Source of the DNA: Kordia algicida OT-1
GTDB taxonomy: Bacteria > Bacteroidota > Bacteroidia > Flavobacteriales > Flavobacteriaceae
Direction of reading: 5' to 3'
Assembly: GCF_000154725.1 (NCBI RefSeq)
Contig: NZ_DS544873.1
Coordinates: forward strand, 3,113,397 to 3,177,396
DNA length: 64,000 bases
Shown here: positions 1 through 7,058 of the stretch, piece by piece
How positions within the stretch are numbered: position 1 is the stretch's first letter
Layout of the letters: every line of letters starts with the position of its first letter
Made by a program: the position numbers and the translations under genes
Notes under the pieces: generated by a model
What the model was told of the DNA's origin: nothing
The model's input: the letters and a program-made list of their open reading frames with translations, nothing else
Databases searched by the model: none

Positions 1-462
1 CAAGCTTGTTTCGTACAATACATCTTGATAATAAATCGTCATTCCTACAGCTAACAACACCAAATATACTGGCATAAAGAAGTTGGTAATCCATTTAAAA
101 TAACGTAGCTTTTTCAACATTTTTGTTGCAAATGCTTTCATGTTTTCGGAAATATCGTTGGGCGTTCTCCAAAATAACACACGATACCACATCATTGCTA
201 TAGTAGTGGTTAAAAGTATGAACATAAATGTCAATCCTATATAAAAATTATCTGAACGTTCTTTCAGTGGATTTTCATTCCATAACCAAATAAATACGGC
301 AAATACCGCTGCAAATGAAAGACTCATCAAGAGATTTCCAAAAACTATTTTTTGTTGTAGTTTTTTGAGTTTTCCAAATAATGAATCGCTCACTTTTTTA
401 CGTTCAGTGTTGTCTGTAGCAATCGATTTCCAATCGTTTACCATGTCGTTAAAATCATTCAT
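1..462 (-). CDS. Membrane protein encoded after an ECF sigma factor (3' end outside window)
   Basis: The frame starts with ATG at 462 and stays open to the window edge, giving 154 residues without a stop. It begins MNDFNDMVNDWKS, with a charged cytoplasmic N-terminus of about 40 residues, then hydrophobic segments at about 42-62, 74-92 and 125-145, and basic stretches between them. The start overlaps the end of the sigma-factor gene by 8 bases, so the two are translationally coupled. Position and topology suggest an anti-sigma or sigma-modulating membrane protein, but no known anti-sigma motif (for example a zinc-binding HxxxCxxC) is visible, so that role is inference. A protein of similar layout follows the second ECF sigma factor at 38183-38806. 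Confidence 0.75.
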   Translation of the reverse strand, partial: MNDFNDMVNDWKSIATDNTERKKVSDSLFGKLKKLQQKIVFGNLLMSLSFAAVFAVFIWLWNENPLKERSDNFYIGLTFMFILLTTTIAMMWYRVLFWRTPNDISENMKAFATKMLKKLRYFKWITNFFMPVYLVLLAVGMTIYYQDVLYETSL

Positions 463-946
463 TATTGTATATTTTTAAAAGTCGTTTTTTGATTCTGTTA
501 ATTCGCACACCGACATTATTGGCTTCAATTCCGATAATGTCTGCAATTTCTTTGTAACTTAATTCTTCTAAGACCAAACTGATAATTAAGCGTTCGTCTT
601 TTTTGAGTTTTTGCACACATTTCATTAGCTTGTTTACACGATTTTCCTGCGCTTGTCGTTCTGTATTAATGGCTTCTTCAAATGTATCTGGCAATTCGCT
701 ATTAAATAGTTTGACGTGCTTTTTGCTGTTTCGATTGAAAGTAATCGTGGTATTTAATGTGACACGATAGAGCCAAGTGGTGAGTTTTGCGTTTCCTTTG
801 AACTTTTTAAGTCCATTCCAAACGTTTATCAATACTTCTTGATACAAATCATCTACCAATTCTTTTTCGTAGAGATACGCGAGACAAATTCGATATATTT
901 TGTCTTTGTGATGTGTGATGATTTCCTGAAAATATTCTTCTCGCAT
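455..946 (-). CDS. ECF-type RNA polymerase sigma factor
   Basis: 163 residues, the usual size for an extracytoplasmic-function sigma-70 protein that directs RNA polymerase to a small regulon. Region 2 is visible at about residues 20-75 (YLYEKELVDDLYQEVLINVW followed by FKGNAKLTTWLYRVTLNTTI). Region 4 is at about 110-160, with the helix-turn-helix ELSYKEIADIIGIEANNVGVR. The gene lies 6 bases after the hydrolase stop and overlaps the following membrane-protein gene by 8 bases, so the three form one operon. The membrane protein is the natural candidate for controlling sigma activity. The family is certain; the regulon is unknown. Confidence 0.93.
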   Translation of the reverse strand: MREEYFQEIITHHKDKIYRICLAYLYEKELVDDLYQEVLINVWNGLKKFKGNAKLTTWLYRVTLNTTITFNRNSKKHVKLFNSELPDTFEEAINTERQAQENRVNKLMKCVQKLKKDERLIISLVLEELSYKEIADIIGIEANNVGVRINRIKKRLLKIYNNE

Positions 947-952
947 TGTCTA

Positions 953-1852
953 TTAGTTCGGTTTGATAAAGTTTGAAACTTCTCTAAAAAACACCGTCGG
1001 ATTGTCGAGCATGATAAAATGTTCTGCTTCGTCAATAATTTTTAGCGTACAAGAAGTACAATTTTTATATTGTTCTTGGTACATTTTTTCTTTTTCGGCT
1101 CGTGTAAAGTTAGGAAATTGTGGCAAAGGTTTGTTCCAGTTTGTTAATATGAGCGTTGGTGTTTTGAGTTTTGCTAAATCGTCACGCAAATCATTACTCA
1201 TCATTTCAAACATCGTATAGCCAAGTGTTTTACGATCTGATTTTGCAGCATCTTTCAAGACAAAATCGAGATTTTCTTTATTGCGCATCATTCCGCCTAA
1301 CGATTGTTTTAAGGTATTTCTGAGTGTGACACTATCCATAGGCATGTACATTTGTTTGAGTGTTCCGTAAGTAGATTTCACTACTTCTTCTGTCGCTTGC
1401 GGATTGTACGCTCCTGCAAGAAATGGCAAACTGTCTACAATGATAATTTTAGATACTAGCGTTTCATCTTCAAGTGCAATAAGCAAACTTGTAAATCCGC
1501 CAATACTGTGACCAACTAAAACGCTGTTTTTGGTTTTATGTTTCTTGATGTATGCAATCAATTTTGTTTTGACTTCTTCCAGAATCGTTTCTGAGGCAAT
1601 CGGTTTTACACCGCCAAAACCTGCCAATGTAAACACGTGAATTTCATACGTGTTTTTGTATTTTTCTACAGTTTCGTTCCACACATTTCCCGAACAGGAT
1701 AATCCAGGAATTAAAAACATCGTTTCGCCTTTTCCGTGAACGTTAACTTGAAAAGCTGGTGTTTTTGTGTCTTCTTGCGCTGTCATTTCCGCGAGAACAA
1801 AAAATAAGATAAATGTGGATAGTATTGTTTTCATCATTTTGAGTTTTTTCAT
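953..1852 (-). CDS. Secreted alpha/beta-fold hydrolase
   Basis: 299 residues with an N-terminal signal peptide (about residues 8-25, ending AEMTAQ). The mature protein has an alpha/beta-hydrolase core: an oxyanion-loop region at FLIPGLSCSG (about 46-55), the nucleophile elbow GHSIGG with Ser116, and the C-terminal catalytic His in EAEHFIMLD. The substrate cannot be read from sequence; esterase or peptidase activity is possible. It is the first gene of an operon with an ECF sigma factor and a membrane protein. The chosen start, MKKLKMMKT, is preceded by an AAAAGGGAAA stretch. Periplasmic or extracellular location is inferred from the signal peptide. Confidence 0.88.
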   Translation of the reverse strand: MKKLKMMKTILSTFILFFVLAEMTAQEDTKTPAFQVNVHGKGETMFLIPGLSCSGNVWNETVEKYKNTYEIHVFTLAGFGGVKPIASETILEEVKTKLIAYIKKHKTKNSVLVGHSIGGFTSLLIALEDETLVSKIIIVDSLPFLAGAYNPQATEEVVKSTYGTLKQMYMPMDSVTLRNTLKQSLGGMMRNKENLDFVLKDAAKSDRKTLGYTMFEMMSNDLRDDLAKLKTPTLILTNWNKPLPQFPNFTRAEKEKMYQEQYKNCTSCTLKIIDEAEHFIMLDNPTVFFREVSNFIKPN

Positions 1853-1958
1853 TTCCCTTTTAGTACAAGCTTGCGTTATTTATTACAGTTTTACTTTGAA
1901 AAAAATTGAAATAAAACTCTTTGTTTGTACGTTTCTATTAGTAAAACAAATCTTTTCC

Positions 1959-2681
1959 ATGAAATACGAACTTCTTTTTTTTAGTGTATTGTTTTCTATT
2001 TTATTGATGAGTTGCACTTCTGAAGAACATACTTCTTATCAAAAATTAAAAGCAGAAAATCAATCACTTAGAGATTCACTTGCCATGTTTCAACAACTTT
2101 CTACAATGAAATCAGAAGCCATTGTTGAACTCGAAAGGATGAATATTGTATATCGTGGCGTGGAGAATCACGTGAAAATTGCTGTACCAAATGCACTTAA
2201 CTTTTCTGTGATGGCACCAGGTTTGAAACTTAAAGAAAATGGTCATTATGTATTGCGCCCAACCACAGGAAATGAAGTTACGTTTCATATTGTTGCAGAG
2301 ATGCGAAATGGAGAACAGTTAAAATTTGAGAAGGTTTTTAGAATTCATGAAATTGGAAGCGGAAGAATTGCTGTAAATGATATAAAATATAAAGATGATT
2401 TGATTAGACTTACCAAAAATGACATTAAAAAAAGTTATTTTTCTCTGTACATAGGAAATTATTTACCATATAAACTTCAAAAAGTAATTGGATTTACTGT
2501 ACTATTTCCGAAAAGAAAAAACGTTATAGTAAATGGTAATAGCTTTTCTGAGAAAGCACAAAAAACGCTAGATGAAATGTCTATTGGCGATACAATTTAT
2601 ATTTCAAGTGTTAAAGGTTATGTATCTTCTAATGCTAGAATTTGTAAGATTACTCCATTAGGAATAGAAATTAAAGATTGA
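1959..2681 (+). CDS. Lipoprotein with a stand-alone GldM C-terminal-like domain
   Basis: 240 residues from the ATG at 1959. The same frame is open further upstream, but this start gives a clean lipoprotein signal (hydrophobic residues 5-17, lipobox LMSC with Cys19). A short coiled-coil-like stretch follows (about 25-50). From about residue 60 the sequence follows the C-terminal periplasmic domains of GldM/PorM, the T9SS and gliding motor protein: NIVYRGVENHVKIAVP, VMAPGL, a FRIHEI-type strand, and the closing VIVNGNSF...A..TL.....GDTIYISSVK pattern. The GldM transmembrane helices and N-terminal domain are absent, and no gldKLN genes are adjacent. It could be an accessory part of the gliding or secretion machinery, or a domain reused for another envelope function. 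Confidence 0.8.
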   Translation: MKYELLFFSVLFSILLMSCTSEEHTSYQKLKAENQSLRDSLAMFQQLSTMKSEAIVELERMNIVYRGVENHVKIAVPNALNFSVMAPGLKLKENGHYVLRPTTGNEVTFHIVAEMRNGEQLKFEKVFRIHEIGSGRIAVNDIKYKDDLIRLTKNDIKKSYFSLYIGNYLPYKLQKVIGFTVLFPKRKNVIVNGNSFSEKAQKTLDEMSIGDTIYISSVKGYVSSNARICKITPLGIEIKD

Positions 2682-2922
2682 TCGTTTATGCTTTTAAATA
2701 CGATACGCCTTTGCGAGAAAGTATGACGAAGCAATCATTTTATTCATATTACACACTTATTATTTGAAAAAACAGATTGCCACACGTTTTTTAAAACGTT
2801 CGTAATGACGTTTCTTATGATAATGTATTGATTTTGCAACTGTTCTCGATAGCTCTATTGAGCACAGTCGAAATACTATTTTTCTACATTTTATTCCAAA
2901 AAATCACTAACGGTTTGATCTG
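2682..2922. repeat. Intergenic dispersed-repeat remnants
   Basis: This gap carries no gene. It holds a sequence of the type TTCTCGATAG...ATTGAGCACAGTCGAAATAC (about 2845-2877), variants of which recur at about 18652-18672, 33180-33200, 40855-40875, 41461-41480, 46096-46130 and 51199-51230. It also has a TTAAAACGTTCGTAATGACGTT stretch. These look like fragments of short repeats scattered between genes. Confidence 0.55.
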
Positions 2923-3489
2923 TCAATTCACATTTTTCTTATCCAACACTTCAATGATAAGTTCTTTTAAAACTTCATTTTCTACTTTGTTGATGTAAAT
3001 CGCTTGGAATTTGTTTCGAAAAGCTTGAATTTTATGCGTACTCACATTTTTGATGCGCAGATTTCGCGCCACTTCATCCCAAATTTTAAGTAATTTTCCA
3101 ATGAGTTTTCTGTTGGATTCAAATTGCAATTGCAATTGGCGAAGCGTGCTTTTTGTGTAATTTATAAATAGTGGCATTCCGGCAAGTTTTTGCATGGAAG
3201 CATTCATAAAACGTTGAATTTCCTGTTCATTTTGAAAAGAAAAGAAGCGATATCGGTCTTCTGTATTACATTTTTTACAAGCAACAATAGCAAAAGTATC
3301 TTTGATAAGTTTGGTACAATCGTACGAAGATTCATAGTAAATTTCCAAACCCAAGTTGGTGTTAATTATCAAAACCTCATCACGTAATAGTTCCGCCAAA
3401 AAGTTTTTTAAAATAGCAACTTCCTGATGCGAAATCAGAAGTTGCATTTTATGATGCTTTTCGTTGATATGAAGATATTTTAACGTCAT
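2923..3489 (-). CDS. Unknown protein, downstream member of a tandem paralogue pair
   Basis: 188 residues, no signal peptide or membrane segment, so probably cytoplasmic. I do not recognise the family. It is clearly homologous along its whole length to the upstream neighbour at 3680-4246: both begin M.LKYLHINEK, share the block RDEVLIINTNLGLEIYY (about 37-53) and the later SFQNE.EIQRF and ES.+KLIGKL..IW+EV segments. The central part contains a CKKCNTE cluster (about 71-77) that the sister lacks (there EKYDGDD), so one copy may have gained or lost a metal-binding or disulfide motif. Helix-rich C-terminus. Function unknown. Confidence 0.8.
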   Translation of the reverse strand: MTLKYLHINEKHHKMQLLISHQEVAILKNFLAELLRDEVLIINTNLGLEIYYESSYDCTKLIKDTFAIVACKKCNTEDRYRFFSFQNEQEIQRFMNASMQKLAGMPLFINYTKSTLRQLQLQFESNRKLIGKLLKIWDEVARNLRIKNVSTHKIQAFRNKFQAIYINKVENEVLKELIIEVLDKKNVN

Positions 3490-3603
3490 TTACTTAACAA
3501 ATTCTAAATTAACACATTGGCAATTGAAAATGTGTTAAAGTAAATTGTTTGGTATAATGTACATATAAGGAAAATCTATTTTACTCTTTTTAAGACACAT
3601 AGA

Positions 3604-3642
3604 CACTGAGAACCGCAGTGATTATTATGGCAATTCTCAGTG
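3604..3642. terminator. Inverted repeat between the two paralogues
   Basis: CACTGAGAA (3604-3612) and TTCTCAGTG (3634-3642) are perfect 9-base arms around a 21-base loop. They lie 38 bases after the stop of the upstream paralogue, so they may form a terminator or mRNA-stabilising hairpin. There is no strong T tract. Confidence 0.4.
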
Positions 3643-3679
3643 TAATATGTAATTCTTTCAAATTGAGCAAACAATCAAA

Positions 3680-4246
3680 TTAATTTACATGATTGCGATC
3701 TAAAGCTTCAGTAATCAATTTTTTTAATACTTGATCTTTTAAATTTTTGATGTAAATGTCTTGAAAGTTGCCTTGAAGCGCTTGAATTTTTTGAATACTT
3801 ACATTGTTAATATGTAAGTTTTGAGTTACTTCATTCCATATGTCAGACAATTTTCCGATGAGTTTTTTGTTAGACTCATACTGTAATTTTAATTGACTTA
3901 ACATACTTTTGGTATAACTAAGAAATAATGGAGTTTCAGCTACTTGTTCAATAGAATCATCTATAAAACGCTGAATTTCATCTTCATTTTGAAAAGAGAC
4001 AAACTGAAAACTATCATCGCCATCATATTTTTCACTGATAATAATAGCAAGCACTTCTTTGATGATGTTTGTACAATCGTTTGAAGATTGATAGTAAATT
4101 TCCAATCCTAGATTGGTGTTAATAATTAAAACTTCGTCACGTATTAATTCCGTTAGAAATTTTTTCAACATATTGACTTGCTTTTGAGATATGAGCAGTT
4201 CTTGCGTCTGCACTTTCTCGTTGATGTGGAGGTATTTGAGTTCCAT
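3680..4246 (-). CDS. Unknown protein, upstream member of a tandem paralogue pair
   Basis: 188 residues, exactly the same length as the copy at 2923-3489 and colinear with it, so the pair arose by tandem duplication. No signal peptide or membrane segment. Conserved blocks are M.LKYLHINEK at the start, RDEVLIINTNLGLEIYY at about 37-53, QNEDEIQRF at about 87-95 and SNKKLIGKLSDIWNEVTQN at about 124-142. This copy lacks the CxxC cluster present in its sister. The two genes are separated by 190 bases with a hairpin, so they need not be co-transcribed. No function can be assigned. Confidence 0.8.
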   Translation of the reverse strand: MELKYLHINEKVQTQELLISQKQVNMLKKFLTELIRDEVLIINTNLGLEIYYQSSNDCTNIIKEVLAIIISEKYDGDDSFQFVSFQNEDEIQRFIDDSIEQVAETPLFLSYTKSMLSQLKLQYESNKKLIGKLSDIWNEVTQNLHINNVSIQKIQALQGNFQDIYIKNLKDQVLKKLITEALDRNHVN

Positions 4247-4436
4247 CGACTAAAAAATTATGCAATTAGAGTTTAGGGGACTTTTATAGGGAAATAAAAG
4301 TATTAACACCGACGTAGATGTTAACCTACTAAAGTTAAGGCATTTGCCTCGAAAGTGCGTGTTAAATTAGATTATTAGATCAAATTACACGATAAAATCA
4401 ACAGAAACTACGATATTTAGAATCCGTTAGTTGGAA

Positions 4437-6212
4437 TTATTCTACAATTTCCATCTTTTTTAGCAGAAACGAAGCGTTCATATTGGCACAGATTCCTTTT
4501 TTGAGTTGATAGCCAAAAAAGAGTTCGTCGTTAATGATTTCGGCATCAAAGAAGTAGTTTTTGACTTGATCGATTTCTTTTTCTAATTCACATAAACTTA
4601 AATCGTGTGTCGCAATAATTCCTGCGGCATTTTGTGAAGCGAGTTTTTGTACTATTTTTTTTGAACCCATCGCTTTGTCATGACTATTTGTACCTTTTAA
4701 TATTTCATCTAAAATGATAAAATAGGTATCGTTTTTTATGTTGTCTACAATCATTTTTAAGCGTTGCAATTCTGAGAAAAAGTACGAAGCACCTTCCGCT
4801 AACGAATCGGTCGTACGCATGCTAGTGATGAGTTTTATGGGCGAATACGTTGCCGATGCTGCACAAATTGGCAACCCAACATTAGACATGACAATGCTTA
4901 AAGAAACCGTTCGTAGAAAGGTACTTTTTCCTGCCATATTTGCGCCTGTCACAATAAAAAATTCTGAGTTTCCTATATGGAAATCATTGTCAATTCTGTT
5001 GGTTGTTCGCAAGAGCGGATGTCCTAATTGTGTGGCATTGATAACTTGTGAAGCATTTTCTGAAATTTCTGGATAGCTAAATTGCGGATGATTGAACGCA
5101 AAGTTTCCTAAGCTGTTGTACGCATCAAAAAATGTGACGACTTCAAACCATTGTGCTACTTTGGTGCTGTGTTTTTCAATCCAAGTTTCTATATGATACG
5201 ATTTCGAAATATCCCACAATAAAAAACCATTTAAAAAGATGCCAACTAAGATGTTATTTCGATTGTCTAGCGCGTCAATTCGTTTGGAAAATTCTCGTAC
5301 TAATGTAGATGCTTTTTGAATGTCACTATGAATATTTTGTTGTTTTTCTTGTAATAGTTTTGAGCTGAATTCTTCTTCTTCAATGCGCTGTAAAAGTTGT
5401 CCGTATTGCTGAAACGTGTCTTTTGCTTTATTGGTATTCAGCGAAAGCATGTTGATTTTTTTTAAGAATCTCCCTGTAATTCCCAATCCTACAAATAACC
5501 AAAGAATTACGTAGAAAAATGAGATGATTTCAAAGAAGGCAAGTCCAATGATGGCTGCCGAAATTACAGAAAAGATTGTTGGTAAGAAGCGAATTCCTTT
5601 TGGTATAAAACTTTTGTATTGACTTAACCAATCTGTGATACTTTTGGACGTTGTTTCTACTTTTATCAACAACGCAATTGCAGAAAAATGTTGTCGCCAT
5701 GTTGCTTTTTCTGCGAGTTCTTGTATGGCTTTTTGTCGTATAGAAATGTCTGAAATATCATTGCTTGCCAAGCGTATTGCCAATTCATTTTTCCCTTCTC
5801 GTGTGGTAGATCGGTTGAGATATTGAAAGAAAGAAGCATTTCCAAAGAGATCGATATCGTAACTAAATTCGTGAGTAGCATCTAAGAATTCTTCACCTGT
5901 AGGCAATTTGGAAAGATCGCCATTTAGTACATCCAATTCTAATTGATTACACTGAATTAAGGCTTTTAACTTGTTACTTTTGTATACTAAATCTGAATGA
6001 CGAAATACCAAAAATAGAAAAATCGCTAATCCGACAACAGCAACCAACACTACATAATTCCATTGACCAAATAAGAGATATATGGCGAAAGCGATACTTA
6101 AAAAAACGATCAACCGCAATATGCTCGATTGATTGAGTTTTCGGCGTTGCACTTTTAATTCGGCTTCATATTTGGCTTTTTGTTGTGTGTAAAAGTCTTT
6201 CGGGTTTTGCAT
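4437..6212 (-). CDS. Membrane-anchored MutS-family ATPase
   Basis: 591 residues. The C-terminal third is a MutS domain V ABC-type ATPase: Walker A GANMAGKSTF (about 423-432), signature-like segment SYFFSELQRLK (477-486), Walker B FIILDEILKGTNS (498-510) and the H-loop ATHDLS (534-539). A MutS core/lever region lies at about 120-400. The mismatch-recognition domain I (F-x-E motif) is absent. Instead there are two N-terminal transmembrane segments (about 31-50 and 52-71) and a second hydrophobic pair (about 209-248). Such membrane-attached MutS homologues occur in Bacteroidota, but their role is not established and classical mismatch repair is unlikely. The gene stands alone. Confidence 0.88.
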   Translation of the reverse strand: MQNPKDFYTQQKAKYEAELKVQRRKLNQSSILRLIVFLSIAFAIYLLFGQWNYVVLVAVVGLAIFLFLVFRHSDLVYKSNKLKALIQCNQLELDVLNGDLSKLPTGEEFLDATHEFSYDIDLFGNASFFQYLNRSTTREGKNELAIRLASNDISDISIRQKAIQELAEKATWRQHFSAIALLIKVETTSKSITDWLSQYKSFIPKGIRFLPTIFSVISAAIIGLAFFEIISFFYVILWLFVGLGITGRFLKKINMLSLNTNKAKDTFQQYGQLLQRIEEEEFSSKLLQEKQQNIHSDIQKASTLVREFSKRIDALDNRNNILVGIFLNGFLLWDISKSYHIETWIEKHSTKVAQWFEVVTFFDAYNSLGNFAFNHPQFSYPEISENASQVINATQLGHPLLRTTNRIDNDFHIGNSEFFIVTGANMAGKSTFLRTVSLSIVMSNVGLPICAASATYSPIKLITSMRTTDSLAEGASYFFSELQRLKMIVDNIKNDTYFIILDEILKGTNSHDKAMGSKKIVQKLASQNAAGIIATHDLSLCELEKEIDQVKNYFFDAEIINDELFFGYQLKKGICANMNASFLLKKMEIVE

Positions 6213-6329
6213 GATGGTATTCTGAGAAATATCTCGCCAAGAAACAAAAAAAAACGCAAACCAAATAGCTTTAGCTTTGCTAGTGTTTTATCCTAAGAAA
6301 AGTTTAACAGTTTGAGCACAAGCAAAGTT

Positions 6330-7052
6330 TTACAGCAAGTTAATTTTGAGTAGCAAATCGTCTTTATATTTTTTTCCTATAGGAATGTTCGTGCTTAGAA
6401 TGACAATCGTATTGTGGTCTATTTGTTCGAGATAGTCCAAATTTACGATATAACTTCGGTGAACACGGACAAATTTTTTATTGAGTTTGGTAATGATTTT
6501 GTTCAAATTGCCACGAATGACGTGCTTTTGTCCATTTATTAGTTGAATTTCCGCATATACATGCTCGCTTTTTATGAAAAGAATGTCTTCAAATTTTAGC
6601 TTGATGAAAATATTTTTTTCTTTGATAAAAAATGCATCTTTAATGATGAGTTCTGATTCGTCAACCTCTCCTACTCGTTTGGAATAGTTGTACAGCGCAA
6701 TTTCGATAGAAGTATATAGTTCGTCTTTGGTAAACGGTTTTACAAGGTACGCTGGCGGCATTACTTTTTTAGCTTCCGAAACCGTTAACGGATCAGAGTT
6801 TGAAGTGAGAAAGATAAATGGAAAGTCATAATCTTTTCTAATTTTTTCTGCAATATCAATTCCAGTTTTTCGCCCTGAAAGTTGAATATCTAAGATGGCT
6901 AAATCTGGTTTTTCAGCCTCTATCGCTTCGATGGCTTCTGTGTAATTGATGACAGGTTCTAAGGCTTCGTAACCCAAATTGTCAAGTGTATCGCAGATAT
7001 GATCGGCAATGATAATTTCGTCTTCTACTACTAATATTTTTACTTTACTCAT
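6330..7052 (-). CDS. LytTR-family response regulator
   Basis: 240 residues. An N-terminal receiver domain (1-120) has the acidic pair E10-D11, the phosphorylated Asp55 (LAILDIQLSG), Thr83 and Lys105 in the expected places. A C-terminal LytTR DNA-binding domain (about 140-240) carries the typical FVRVHRSYIVNL pattern. The gene starts 6 bases after the stop of the histidine kinase at 7059-9125, so the two make a coupled two-component system. The proline in MPPAYLVKPF is normal for receivers of this group. Target promoters are unknown. Confidence 0.93.
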   Translation of the reverse strand: MSKVKILVVEDEIIIADHICDTLDNLGYEALEPVINYTEAIEAIEAEKPDLAILDIQLSGRKTGIDIAEKIRKDYDFPFIFLTSNSDPLTVSEAKKVMPPAYLVKPFTKDELYTSIEIALYNYSKRVGEVDESELIIKDAFFIKEKNIFIKLKFEDILFIKSEHVYAEIQLINGQKHVIRGNLNKIITKLNKKFVRVHRSYIVNLDYLEQIDHNTIVILSTNIPIGKKYKDDLLLKINLL

Positions 7053-7058
7053 ATCTTG

